A stretch of 52,119 bases of DNA, taken from assembly GCA_002069725.1 (NCBI GenBank), contig MWBW01000015.1, positions 1 through 52,119 of the forward strand, written 5' to 3'. Source of the DNA: Firmicutes bacterium ADurb.Bin248 (GTDB lineage Bacteria > Bacillota > Clostridia > Christensenellales > CAG-138). How positions within the stretch are numbered: the first letter of the stretch is position 1; the number at the start of each line of letters is the position of its first letter. The notes under the pieces were generated by a model that did not search any database, had not been told where the DNA came from, and was given only the letters and a program-made list of their open reading frames with translations. Position numbers and translations under genes: made by a program. Shown here in pieces: positions 1-9,012 of this stretch.

Positions 1-343
<343 letters not shown>

Positions 344-402
344 GAAGCGAAGAAACACTTCCTATGCAGTTTTCAAGGTACGTTGACAACATACCTTGCC
401 AT

Positions 403-518
<116 letters not shown>

Positions 519-525
519 ACCAACG

Positions 526-557
526 AAAAAGCAGAGCGCATACGCCCTGCTTTTTTA
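526..557 (+). terminator. rrn operon terminator
   Basis: AAAAAGCAG-GCG pairs with CGC-CTGCTTTTT around a short loop, with one A/C mismatch, and ends in a run of six T. It lies 8 bases after the 5S gene and would end the rRNA transcript. Confidence 0.85.
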
Positions 558-618
558 TTGCCTTTCGGCTGCTGTTTGGTTTCGGGGGGGGGAAGGCGGG
601 CGAAGATCCTAAAAGGGC

Positions 619-849
619 TTATTGCCTGAGCGGCGCGCCCACGTTATCGCGGAACGAACCAAATACGATTCTAAATAAATCGCGGATTCCGCCGAGCAAG
701 AAATAATTCAGCGTGAGCCATCGAAATATTCCCGCCCTGCGGCCTACATACCAGTAATAGAAGGGGAACATGCCGAAAATCCCCAGAAACCAGAGAAAGA
801 GCACAACCCCTTTTTTCTTGTCGCTTGTGATGGTAACGTAATTGGCCAT
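619..849 (-). CDS. TM2-like small membrane protein
   Basis: 76 residues. After a short polar start and a KKK patch there are two hydrophobic segments (about residues 14-33 and 42-58) joined by a loop with FYYWYVGRRAG. This spacing, with LGIFGMFPFYYW followed by a glycine-containing second helix and a trailing basic and Asp-containing segment, resembles the TM2 fold (Pfam TM2), although the usual FGxHxFY core is altered. The start is set by a strong ribosome site (GGGGGTGA) about 6 bases before ATG. The gene stands alone, converging on the rrn operon. Its role is unknown; TM2 proteins are often fused to or sit beside regulators and zinc ribbons. Confidence 0.7.
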   Translation of the reverse strand: MANYVTITSDKKKGVVLFLWFLGIFGMFPFYYWYVGRRAGIFRWLTLNYFLLGGIRDLFRIVFGSFRDNVGAPLRQ

Positions 850-1152
850 ATGGATTCACCCCCGGATATGATGTTTCTATTTTATATGCCCGGAGGCAAT
901 TGTCAAGTTACGGCCGTGAACGCCGGCAGCCGCCTTCAAAGGAACGCTCGCGCCGCTTGCGAAAAGAACGAATCCTGACCAAACAGCACCGCATGCTTGA
1001 CGCCGCGGGAAGCCGCGGACGCCGCAAATAAGCGGACTATCACGCACCGGGGCCCTTCCCGCCGCTTCCCGTCCGCCGCCGGTTCCGTGTGAGCCGGCTT
1101 TTCCACGCTCGCATATAATATTGAAAGGTAATTATGATTAAAGGTGATCGTT
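850..1152. other. intergenic, no gene seen
   Basis: About 300 bases between two divergent small genes. Frames that stay open on the minus strand (936-1199) give arginine- and alanine-rich peptides without a ribosome site and are not believed. A perfect -10 hexamer TATAAT at 1114-1119 lies 34 bases before the plus-strand gene at 1153; no good -35 is seen at the right distance. Confidence 0.4.
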
Positions 1153-1335
1153 ATGATAAATCCGTGCGAGTTAAACGTCGCCATCGCGGCTCTGACCAAC
1201 TATTTCTTCACCACCCTCTCAAAAGAAGACTTTATTTGCCTGAGCATTTTTTTGCGCGAATTAAGCAAATCGATGATCGGCACGACGGTTTTCGACGGCC
1301 TTTGCTCCAAAGAGGATTCGAAATTGGAACCGTAA
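1153..1335 (+). CDS. small DUF6774-like protein
   Basis: 60 residues beginning MINPCELNVAIAALTNYFF. The N-terminal N-x-CEL followed by an aliphatic helix, then LSKEDFICLSIFLREL-x-x-SMIGTT, follows the pattern of small clostridial proteins of the DUF6774 type (CELVALISALA... LS-x-x-ELALLAAFFTQLGDTLATI). Function of that family is unknown to me. ATG at 1153 is chosen over GTG at 1144 because AAGGTG at 1141-1146 is correctly spaced for it. A TATAAT lies at 1114-1119. GC content is lower than the neighbouring operons. Family assignment is from memory of the pattern and would need a profile search. Confidence 0.6.
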   Translation: MINPCELNVAIAALTNYFFTTLSKEDFICLSIFLRELSKSMIGTTVFDGLCSKEDSKLEP

Positions 1336-2003
1336 GTACGGCGTATAAGCGGCGGATCTGATCCGTCCGCACGCCTTCAAAAAAAAAGGGCCCGCGAAAA
1401 ACAGCGCCGCAAGCCCCTAAAAAGCGGCGGCTTCGGGACGAAACGCTTGCGAAACAAGCGCGCGATTTGGGAATTTACGGTGTAAAAAAGTGAAAGAACC
1501 ATGTTCAGTTCATCGGCGAAACCGCCCGTTCCGACGTATGTAATTACTGCCAAATCGAAGGATTTCCAGAAAACCGGGGCGCCCGTCTGCGCCTGGAATG
1601 TAAAATTCCCTTGCAGCGCGCGCAAATTCGCGCTCGCGTGCGTTTGCGTGAGCAAAGCCGCAATCCGCCGCCAGGAAAAAACTAGAACGCAGTTTAGTCC
1701 CTGCGCCTATTGACAATGCACCCGCGCGTAAGTAAAATAAACAAAGTGTTATGAATATATAATTGAACGCGGACATGTACAGAACGTAACAAATAATCCA
1801 GAATAATACGAGAATTTTAACAAAAAGTCAAATTTGGTTTACGCATAAACTTGCAGGATTGCATCCCGTTCATGTATATTCGTATAACGCAAGCGATTAT
1901 GGTATTTTGAATGCCGCAGTGAAGATGCGGACGTTGTCGTCAGACTGTTTACTTTCCGGCGTGGTTGCGCCGGTAAAATAAAACTAAAGGAGAGAACAAC
2001 AAG
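1336..2003. other. 668-base region without a confident gene
   Basis: A perfect-stem hairpin without T-run lies at about 1351-1374 (GCGG-GGATC / GATCC-CCGC). Two overlapping minus-strand frames (1377-1655 and 1510-1776) and a plus-strand frame (1501-1713) are open for 70-92 codons but have no ribosome site and no recognisable family. The last 200 bases are the leader of the binding-protein gene: a hairpin CCGGCG/CGCCGG at 1956-1973 and a ribosome site AAAGGAG at about 1986-1992. Confidence 0.4.
1851..1880 (+). promoter_or_regulatory. possible promoter of the oligopeptide transporter operon
   Basis: TTGCAG at 1851-1856 and TATATT at 1875-1880 are 18 bases apart. The -35 matches poorly and the -10 well (5 of 6). 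The start codon is 124 bases downstream, leaving room for a leader RNA with a small hairpin. Confidence 0.3.
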
Positions 2004-4121
2004 ATGAAGAGAACACTTGCCTTGCTGCTCGTCACCATTATGGTAGCGGCTTGCTTCGTGGCATGCGACGACGTGGCGCCCCCAACGTCGGCGCCGGTGG
2101 CTACCGATGCGCCCCAGACGCCCACGCCGACGGAAGCTCCGCCGACGACAGGGCCCGACGGCCGTGAGTTTGCCGATGAGCAGGTTTATCGTACGCTGTA
2201 CTCCAGCGAAGTGACCACGATGAACTATCTCTCGACCGGCAGCACCTACGACCTCGTCGTGGGCGCGAACACCATCGACTCCCTCGTCGAGAACGATCCT
2301 TACGGCAACATCGTTCCCTGCGCCGCCGAGAGCTGGGAAGTCAGCGAAGACGGCAAGGTCTGGACTTTCCATCTGCGTCAGGGCCAGTATTGGTACGATG
2401 CGGACGGCAACCAGAAAGATCCCGTCACCGCGCACGACTACGTTGAAGCCGCCCGCTATGTGTGCGATTCCGAGATGGAGTGCAGCAACTCCTACCTGAT
2501 GGATACCTGGATTGAAAACGCGACCGAGCGCCTTGAATACACCGCGGCGAAGCTCGCGGCGGTCGAGCAGGGCACCGAAACCGGCGAAGATCAGAACTAT
2601 GTGATCGACGCCGCCGGCTTGCTTTACGAGGGTACCAAGCTGGATGAAACCACGAACAAGTATGTCTCCAGCTGGGATGAAGACGCTGGCAAGTATACCG
2701 AATGGACGCTGTACCCCGAGGTTAAGGCCGAGGATGTCGGCGTCGTCGCGGTCGACGATTACACGCTCGAGTATCATCTTGTCAAGCCGCGCCCGTATTT
2801 CCTGACCGTTCTCCAGTTCGGCACATACTGGCCCGCCCCGGCCGCGCTGCTCACCGAGCTTGGCAAGAACTTCGGTCTGGACAACTACAGCATGTGGTTC
2901 AACGGCGCGTACCTGCTTTCCACCTATGCGCCCAACGAGAAGCGCATCTACACGCGCAACGAGAACAACTGGGATGCCGAGCATGTCTACATCGAGCGCA
3001 TCGAGCAGACCTGCAACACCGAATCCACGACGCTCTCGCCCGAGATGTTCCTGCGCGGCGAGGTCGACTATGCCGACATCGGTTCCGACATCGTCGCCGA
3101 CTGGCTGGCCGATCCCGAGAAGAGCCTGATGCTCACCACCTCCCGCGTCGTGGGCGACTACTCCTACTTCTTCGGCTTCAACTTCGAGCCCAAGTTTGAC
3201 GAGGCGTATGAGCCGGCCAACTGGATCATCGCCGTCAACAACGAGAACTTCCGCAAGACCATATTCCACGCCATCAACCGCGCGAACTATGTCGCCGCGA
3301 GGTTCCCGGGCGACGCGCCCGAGCTGCACCTGATCAACACCGTCACGCCGCGCGGCTTTGCGATCAGCACCAGCGGCAAGGACTTCGTGACCTATGGCGA
3401 TCTGGCGGCCTTCAACTCGACCGAGAGCTTCAACGAGGCGCTCGCCCTCGAGTACAAGACCAAGGCCCTCGCGGAACTGACCGCCGCCGGCGCGACGTTC
3501 CCGATCAAGATCCCCATCAACTACAACGCCACCAGCACCAACTGGGGCAACGCGTCCGTCGTGCTCGAGCAGCAGCTTGAGAACCTCCTTGGCGCCGACT
3601 TCATCGACGTGATCGTGGTCACCTACTCCGGCAACGCGTTCCTCAACGAGACCCGCCGCAACGGCAACTTCGCCTTGCAGGAGCTCAACTGGGGCGCCGA
3701 CTATATGGACCCCGAAACTTGGTCCGATCCGTTTGAGGATGAGAACAGCTACAACTTCCTCACGCCGCTCTCCGACACCTACCGCGTGTTCCAGAACACC
3801 AAGACCCCCGAGAACCTCGCGATGGTCGAGGAGTACTTCCGGCTTGTCGAGCTCGCCAAGGCCGAGACCAGCGACATCGAGAAGCGCTACGAGCTCTTCG
3901 CGGCCGCGGAGGCTTACTACATCGAGCATGCGATCGTTGTGCCGACGTTCATCAGCGGCGGTACCTACTGCGCCACAAAGCTCAACGCCTTCGAAGGCCA
4001 GTTCGCCATGATGGGCCAGGCCAGCAGCCGCTACAAGGGCCAGCACCTCTATAAGACTGCCATGACCCAGGAAATGTTCGACGAGCAGTATGAGGCATGG
4101 TTTGCCGCGATCGGCAACTAA
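2004..4121 (+). CDS. oppA: oligopeptide ABC transporter substrate-binding lipoprotein
   Basis: 705 residues. The N-terminus is a lipoprotein signal peptide (MKRTLALLLVTIMVAACF), with lipid attachment at Cys17 or Cys21, then a Pro/Thr/Ala-rich linker to about residue 55. The rest is a family 5 solute-binding protein (SBP_bac_5): TIDSLVENDPYGNIVPCAAE-type start with SWEVSEDGKVWTFHLRQG, and a long second lobe. It is somewhat longer than the 550-600 residues usual for OppA. It would bind peptides outside the membrane and hand them to the permeases encoded next. Ribosome site AAAGGAGAG precedes the ATG. The ligand is not readable from sequence; neighbours suggest peptides, possibly from the cell wall. 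The symbol is used for the family, not for proven orthology. Confidence 0.93.
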   Translation: MKRTLALLLVTIMVAACFVACDDVAPPTSAPVATDAPQTPTPTEAPPTTGPDGREFADEQVYRTLYSSEVTTMNYLSTGSTYDLVVGANTIDSLVENDPYGNIVPCAAESWEVSEDGKVWTFHLRQGQYWYDADGNQKDPVTAHDYVEAARYVCDSEMECSNSYLMDTWIENATERLEYTAAKLAAVEQGTETGEDQNYVIDAAGLLYEGTKLDETTNKYVSSWDEDAGKYTEWTLYPEVKAEDVGVVAVDDYTLEYHLVKPRPYFLTVLQFGTYWPAPAALLTELGKNFGLDNYSMWFNGAYLLSTYAPNEKRIYTRNENNWDAEHVYIERIEQTCNTESTTLSPEMFLRGEVDYADIGSDIVADWLADPEKSLMLTTSRVVGDYSYFFGFNFEPKFDEAYEPANWIIAVNNENFRKTIFHAINRANYVAARFPGDAPELHLINTVTPRGFAISTSGKDFVTYGDLAAFNSTESFNEALALEYKTKALAELTAAGATFPIKIPINYNATSTNWGNASVVLEQQLENLLGADFIDVIVVTYSGNAFLNETRRNGNFALQELNWGADYMDPETWSDPFEDENSYNFLTPLSDTYRVFQNTKTPENLAMVEEYFRLVELAKAETSDIEKRYELFAAAEAYYIEHAIVVPTFISGGTYCATKLNAFEGQFAMMGQASSRYKGQHLYKTAMTQEMFDEQYEAWFAAIGN

Positions 4122-4131
4122 GCACATGACG

Positions 4132-4155
4132 CGCGGGGCGCGAAAGCGCCCCGCG
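4132..4155 (+). other. intercistronic RNA hairpin after the binding-protein gene
   Basis: A 10-base-pair perfect GC stem closed by a GAAA tetraloop, 10 bases after the oppA stop, with no T-run. Such hairpins often protect the 3' end of the binding-protein message so that it exceeds the permeases. That role is inferred. Confidence 0.6.
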
Positions 4156-4172
4156 GCATTCCGGTAAGCCGA

Positions 4173-4211
4173 AAATGGCTCTGCCCTGTGTTTTGCGGAG
4201 CGGAGCCATTT
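4173..4211 (+). other. second intercistronic hairpin
   Basis: AAATGGCTC pairs perfectly with GAGCCATTT over a 21-base loop. No T-run follows. It lies between oppA and oppB and may be a partial terminator or a processing site. Confidence 0.45.
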
Positions 4212-4290
4212 CCTATACGGAAACCGGCCGTCTCCCGACGTACCGTTTCCCACATCGATAGAATATTCCGGGATAAAAAGGAGAACGAAA

Positions 4291-5232
4291 GTGCTTAAGT
4301 ACTCGCTCATGCGACTCGCCCGGTCCGTGCTGACGCTGGTGATTCTGATCACGGTTATTTTCATCCTCCTCCGGCAGATGCCGGTGGAAGGGTATTTTAC
4401 GAATTTTGAAAAGATGTCGCCCACGGCGATCGACGTCGGCCTGCGCAAACTCGGTCTGAAGGACCCGCTGCATATTCAGATCGGACGCTATTTCCTCAAG
4501 CTGCTCCAGGGCGACTTCGGCGTGTCGTTCCGTTATCGCGTCAATTATCCCATCGCGCAGCTCATCTGGCCTAAAATGCTCGTATCCATGAAGTTCGGCC
4601 TCACATCCATGGTGCTCAGCCTGCCTCTGGGCATGGCGCTGGGCGTGTTGATGGTGCGCGGCAAAGGGAGGCTCGCCGACAAACTCGGCAACGCGTACAT
4701 CGTGTTCATCGAGGCGGTTCCCAACGCGGTCTATTTCATATTCATTCAATTGTACGGCTCGAGCTGGTTCGATCTGAGCATATTGTACAAGGCCGAGGAG
4801 TGGACGAGCATGATCCTCCCCGTCATATCCCTGGCGCTGCCTTCCATTTCCGGCTACGCGATGTGGCTGCGCCGCTATATGGTCGACGAGATGAACAAGG
4901 ATTATATCAAGCTTGCGCGCGCCAAGGGCGTGCCGAGTTCCGCGATCTGGTTCCGCCACGTGTTCCGCAATTCCGTCGTGCCCATGGTGAACCTGATCCC
5001 CGGCTCCTTACTGCTTACGATCTCCGGCTCCATCTACGTGGAATCGCTCTATTCCGTCCCCGGCATGGGCGGACTTCTGGTGGACGTCATCAAGCGGCAG
5101 GACAACTACATGGTGCTCGCGCTGATCGTCATATTCTCGTCGCTGAGCATACTGGGCCTGCTCTTAGGCGACCTGCTCATGGGCGTCGTTGATCCCCGCA
5201 TCAGCTTCGCCAAGAAGGAGGGGTCAAGATGA
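4291..5232 (+). CDS. oppB: peptide ABC transporter permease, OppB/DppB type
   Basis: 313 residues with six predicted membrane segments, the first at about residues 8-30. The binding-protein-dependent transporter inner-membrane domain carries an EAA-type loop (YIKLARAKGVPSSAIWFRHVFRNS, here noted as LARAKG and HVFRNS) near residues 206-230, which contacts the ATPases. It starts at GTG 4291, preceded by AAGGAG. Its last bases overlap the next gene by 4 (ATGA), so translation is coupled. It should pair with the OppC-type protein to form the channel. Confidence 0.93.
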   Translation: MLKYSLMRLARSVLTLVILITVIFILLRQMPVEGYFTNFEKMSPTAIDVGLRKLGLKDPLHIQIGRYFLKLLQGDFGVSFRYRVNYPIAQLIWPKMLVSMKFGLTSMVLSLPLGMALGVLMVRGKGRLADKLGNAYIVFIEAVPNAVYFIFIQLYGSSWFDLSILYKAEEWTSMILPVISLALPSISGYAMWLRRYMVDEMNKDYIKLARAKGVPSSAIWFRHVFRNSVVPMVNLIPGSLLLTISGSIYVESLYSVPGMGGLLVDVIKRQDNYMVLALIVIFSSLSILGLLLGDLLMGVVDPRISFAKKEGSR

Positions 5233-6923
5233 GCAGCAAATATTCGCTTCAGGAAAAACTCAGCCGCAAGCTGCAAAACAGCGTAGAGAGCGGCGTCAAC
5301 GCATCCTTCGGCGGGAAGGACGACCTTTCGGCCGAGGAAATCACCGTCCTCGATCCCGGCCTGTTCGCTTCCGCGGGATATGATGAGAAGGAAGCCGAGC
5401 GCGGCGGGTATTCGAATTATTCCTACTGGCGCAGCACCGTGCGCATGTTCATGAAGAACCGCATGGCGGTCGCGATGCTCGCGACCATGCTCGCGCTGCT
5501 CGTTTTCACGTTCATACAGCCCCTGCTCCCGAATCAGTTCAAGGCCAACACGGTCAATTACTACGCCTCTGACGCCGTCTGGATTACGGTGGACGAGCAG
5601 GCGAAGATGACCGTGGGCGGCGTCAAGCTCACAAAGGGCGATTACCCCGTCCAGCCGGCGCGCGAGGAATTGATCGCCTACATCCGCGTGCCCGAAAGCT
5701 GGGGCGTTCCCTTCGTGAGCGTACAGGCGGCGGGTCAGGAGGAAGCGGACGCCATCCCGCTCGAGCCTGTGCCCGACGAGAACAACGAGGGCTGGTTTTA
5801 CGTCGTCGTCCCCAAGGAAACGCCGTGCATGGTCGTCAAGTCGGCAAACGGCGAAAAGACCACATTCCACAAGGCCGCCTGGATCACAGTGGACGAGGCG
5901 ACGCGCGGCGTGACCTCATCGACCGTGATGCTCACCGCCGGGCCCATCGTCGCGGACGGTCCCGAGGGCACCGTGCCCGTGTATGTCCAGACGCCCGCGA
6001 GCTGGGGCGCGCCGAAGATGACCGCCGCCACCATACTGCGCGGCGACAAGGGAGTCGAGGTGCAGCTTACGCCCGACCCGGCCAACGAGGGCTGGTATTA
6101 CGCCTTCGTGCCCGTCGACAAGGTCATGCTCACGATCCTGTCCGAGGACGGCTCCGTCAAGGGCGCGAACAAGGGCGTCGTGCGCGCGGCGGATCCGACG
6201 GAGATCAAGCCCGTGGTCGGCTTCATCAGCAACATGAAGCCCGACGATATCTTCTGGTTCGGCACGAACGACATCGGCCAGGATCTGTGGGCGCGCATGT
6301 GGGCGGGCACGCGCACGTCGCTGCTCATAGGCATCATCGTAGCCGCCATCAACGCGTTCGTGGGCATCGTCATAGGCCTGCTGTGGGGCTATATCCGCAA
6401 GCTGGACTTCATATTCACGGAGCTCTACAACATCGTCAACAACATCCCCACGACGATCATACTGATACTCGCGTCCTACATCATGCGCCCGAGCATACCG
6501 ACCATCATCGTGGCCATGTGCATCACGGGCTGGATCAGCCTGGCGCGGTTCATCCGCAATCTCGTCATCATCATACGCGACCGCGACTTCAACCTCGCCT
6601 CGCGTTGCCTGGGCACGCCGACGCGGCGCATCGTCGTCAAGAACCTGCTGCCGCAGATGGTGTCGGTTATTATGCTTCGCATGGCGCTCGCCATACCGGG
6701 CGCGATCGGCTCGGAGGTGTTCCTCGCATACATCGGCCTCGGGCTGCCGATCGATATCCCCTCGCTGGGCAACCTGGTCAACAAGGGCCGGAGCCTCATG
6801 ATGGCGCCGAGTCTGCGCTACCAGCTCTTCATCCCGGCGATCATACTCTCGGTCATCACAATCTGCTTCTATCTGGTTGGCAACGCGTTCGCGGACGCGG
6901 CCGATCCGAAGAACCACGTTTAA
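5229..6923 (+). CDS. oppC: peptide ABC transporter permease, OppC type, with two tandem extracytoplasmic repeats
   Basis: 564 residues, against about 300 for usual OppC. Order: cytoplasmic tail with SYWRSTVRMFMKNRMA (to residue 80), first membrane helix (about 80-100), a 240-residue insertion, then the normal permease core from FWFGTNDIGQDLWARMWAG (343-360) with five more helices and the EAA loop ASRCLGTPTRRIVVKNLLP (457-475). The insertion holds two repeats exactly 100 residues apart: AWITVDE at 117 and 217, P-x-SWG-x-P at 155 and 256, NEGWFYVVVP at 186 and NEGWYYAFVP at 286. Their shape resembles CBM25/26 starch-binding modules; this is inference. The insertion would face outward, next to the binding protein. 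Start codon overlaps the oppB stop. Confidence 0.92.
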   Translation: MSSKYSLQEKLSRKLQNSVESGVNASFGGKDDLSAEEITVLDPGLFASAGYDEKEAERGGYSNYSYWRSTVRMFMKNRMAVAMLATMLALLVFTFIQPLLPNQFKANTVNYYASDAVWITVDEQAKMTVGGVKLTKGDYPVQPAREELIAYIRVPESWGVPFVSVQAAGQEEADAIPLEPVPDENNEGWFYVVVPKETPCMVVKSANGEKTTFHKAAWITVDEATRGVTSSTVMLTAGPIVADGPEGTVPVYVQTPASWGAPKMTAATILRGDKGVEVQLTPDPANEGWYYAFVPVDKVMLTILSEDGSVKGANKGVVRAADPTEIKPVVGFISNMKPDDIFWFGTNDIGQDLWARMWAGTRTSLLIGIIVAAINAFVGIVIGLLWGYIRKLDFIFTELYNIVNNIPTTIILILASYIMRPSIPTIIVAMCITGWISLARFIRNLVIIIRDRDFNLASRCLGTPTRRIVVKNLLPQMVSVIMLRMALAIPGAIGSEVFLAYIGLGLPIDIPSLGNLVNKGRSLMMAPSLRYQLFIPAIILSVITICFYLVGNAFADAADPKNHV

Positions 6924-6936
6924 GGGAGGCGTGATT

Positions 6937-8016
6937 ATGGAAAACAAGGAAATCATCCTCTCGGTCCGGGACCTCAACGTGAAGTTCAGCCTGCGCGGCA
7001 AGGTGCTGCACGCGATCCGCGGCATCGGCATGGACCTCTATAAGGGCGAGAGCCTCGCGATCGTCGGCGAGTCCGGCTCGGGAAAGAGCGTGCTCACGAA
7101 GAACTTCATCGGCCTTCTCGACAACAACGGCTGGATCGACTCGGGCGAGATACTCTACTACGGCATGGACCCGCAGCATCCGGTCGACCTGGCCAAGCTC
7201 AAGACGGACGAGGAATGGCGCGACATACGCGGCAAGCACGTCGCCATGGTCATGCAGGACCCGATGACGAGCCTGAACCCGCTCAAAACCATAGGCTGGC
7301 AGATCGGGGAAGCGCTCAAGCTGCACCAGAACCTGCGCGGCGAGGCGGCCAGGAAGAAGGCCATAGACATCCTTTCCGACGTGGGCATACCCGAGCCGGA
7401 GCGGCGCTATTCGCAGTACCCGCACGAATTCTCGGGCGGCATGCGCCAGCGCGTGGTCATCGCCATCGCCATGGCGTGCAATCCGCGCATACTCGTATGC
7501 GACGAGCCGACCACCGCGCTCGACGTCACCATACAGGCGCAGATACTCCACCTCATCAAGGAACTCAAGGAGAAGTACGCGCTCACGACCATCTACATTA
7601 CGCACGATCTGGGCGTGGTCGCCAACGTGGCGGACCGGATCGCCGTCATGTACGCGGGCGACATCGTGGAGGTAGGCTGCGCGGACGAGGTGTTCTACGA
7701 CCCGCGGCATCCGTATACCTGGGCGCTGCTCTCGAGCCTGCCGCAGTTGGGCATCAAGGGCCGCGACCTCTATTCCATCAAGGGCACGCCGCCGAACCTG
7801 TTCCATCCCATCCGGGGCGACGCCTTCGCCGCGCGCAATCCCCAGGCGCTCAAGATCGACTTCCTGCACAGGCCTCCTTACTTTGAAATATCGGCCACGC
7901 ACAAGGCGCGAACCTGGCTGCTCGATCCGCGAGCGCCCAAGGTCGACCCGCCGGAGCACATCAAAAACATCCGCAACATCCGCAAGAACATGACGGGAGG
8001 GCAGTGCAATGGCTGA
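6937..8016 (+). CDS. oppD: peptide ABC transporter ATPase, OppD/DppD type
   Basis: 359 residues. Walker A GESGSGKS at residues 44-51, ABC signature FSGGMRQRV, Walker [13 protein letters not shown], switch histidine in ITHDLG, and the C-terminal oligopeptide-transporter extension ([15 protein letters not shown]). It hydrolyses ATP on the cytoplasmic face to drive uptake. The ATG at 6937 is chosen because GGGAGG lies 8 bases before it; an earlier in-frame start would overlap oppC by far. The end overlaps the next gene by 8 bases. Confidence 0.94.
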   Translation: MENKEIILSVRDLNVKFSLRGKVLHAIRGIGMDLYKGESLAIVGESGSGKSVLTKNFIGLLDNNGWIDSGEILYYGMDPQHPVDLAKLKTDEEWRDIRGKHVAMVMQDPMTSLNPLKTIGWQIGEALKLHQNLRGEAARKKAIDILSDVGIPEPERRYSQYPHEFSGGMRQRVVIAIAMACNPRILVCDEPTTALDVTIQAQILHLIKELKEKYALTTIYITHDLGVVANVADRIAVMYAGDIVEVGCADEVFYDPRHPYTWALLSSLPQLGIKGRDLYSIKGTPPNLFHPIRGDAFAARNPQALKIDFLHRPPYFEISATHKARTWLLDPRAPKVDPPEHIKNIRNIRKNMTGGQCNG

Positions 8017-8950
8017 GCAGGCAAGGGAGGTCCTCCTTCAGGTTCGCGACATGGAAGTCACCTTCGGCAAGGGGCGAAAGAAGTTCGTCGCCGTCAAGGG
8101 CGTGAGCTTCGACATCTTCAAGGGCGAGACATTCGGCCTCGTGGGCGAGTCCGGTTCGGGCAAGACCACCATAGGCCGCGCCATCATCCGCATCAACCCG
8201 ATCTCGCGGGGCGAGGTCTTCTTCAAGGGGCAGCGCATCAACGGCAAGATCAGCCGCGCGCTCGATAAATCCGTCACGCAGAGCATCCAGATGATCTTCC
8301 AGGACCCCATGGCGAGCCTCAACGAGCGCGCCAAGGTGGACTACATCGTGGCGGAGGGCCTCATCAACGTCCATCCCGAAATGCCGAGGGCCAAGCGCGA
8401 GGAGCAGGTCAGCGAGGCGCTCTCGGAGGTCGGCCTGCTGCCGGAGTTCGCCAGCCGCTTCCCGCATGAGTTTTCGGGCGGCCAGCGCCAGCGCATCGGC
8501 ATCGCCAGGAGCCTCATCATGGAGCCGCAGTTCATCATCGCGGACGAGCCGATCTCCGCGCTGGACGTGTCCATCCGCGCGCAGGTATTGAACCTGCTCT
8601 CGAAGCTCCAGAAGGAGCGCGGGCTGACGTATCTGTTCATCGCCCACGACCTGTCGGTCATGCGCTTCATCTGCGACCGCATCGCGGTCATCCGCACGGG
8701 CACCATCGTGGAGCTCGCCAAAACCGAAAAGCTTTTCGAGCACCCGCTGCACCCCTACACGCGCGCGCTGCTCTCGGCCATCCCCATGCCCGACCCGGAT
8801 TCCGAGCGCACCAAGGTGCTCGAGATCTACGACCCCACCCGCCACCAATACGAAAACGACCCGCCGGTGTGGGTGGAGATCGAACCGGAGCACTTTGTGC
8901 TCGGCAACGAGCAGGAGCTCGCGGATTACCGCGCGCGCCTCGCGAAATGA
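8009..8950 (+). CDS. oppF: peptide ABC transporter ATPase, OppF/DppF type
   Basis: 313 residues. Walker A GESGSGKT near residues 46-53, signature [15 protein letters not shown], Walker [24 protein letters not shown], and the C-terminal [16 protein letters not shown] segment of the family. It is the second ATPase half-site and should heterodimerise with the OppD-type protein. Start ATG at 8009 lies inside the end of the previous gene with GGGAGGG just upstream, so translation is coupled. A GC-rich hairpin (about 8957-8993) separates it from the peptidase gene. Confidence 0.94.
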   Translation: MAEQAREVLLQVRDMEVTFGKGRKKFVAVKGVSFDIFKGETFGLVGESGSGKTTIGRAIIRINPISRGEVFFKGQRINGKISRALDKSVTQSIQMIFQDPMASLNERAKVDYIVAEGLINVHPEMPRAKREEQVSEALSEVGLLPEFASRFPHEFSGGQRQRIGIARSLIMEPQFIIADEPISALDVSIRAQVLNLLSKLQKERGLTYLFIAHDLSVMRFICDRIAVIRTGTIVELAKTEKLFEHPLHPYTRALLSAIPMPDPDSERTKVLEIYDPTRHQYENDPPVWVEIEPEHFVLGNEQELADYRARLAK

Positions 8951-9012
8951 CAGAACAAGCGGGGGGCGGCCGGAACGCGCGGCCTCCCCTTGCTGCGGAA
9001 AGGAAATAAAAT

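Noticed and set aside
344..402. tRNA gene in the rRNA spacer
   Set aside because: Only about 60 bases and no cloverleaf or TTCGA-type arm seen.
936..1199. Minus-strand frame of 87 codons
   Set aside because: No ribosome site, odd composition, overlaps the better supported small gene at 1153.
1839..4448. Long minus-strand open frame of 869 codons opposite the binding-protein gene
   Set aside because: Antisense shadow of a high-GC gene: no ribosome site, no family, and the plus-strand product is a clear lipoprotein.
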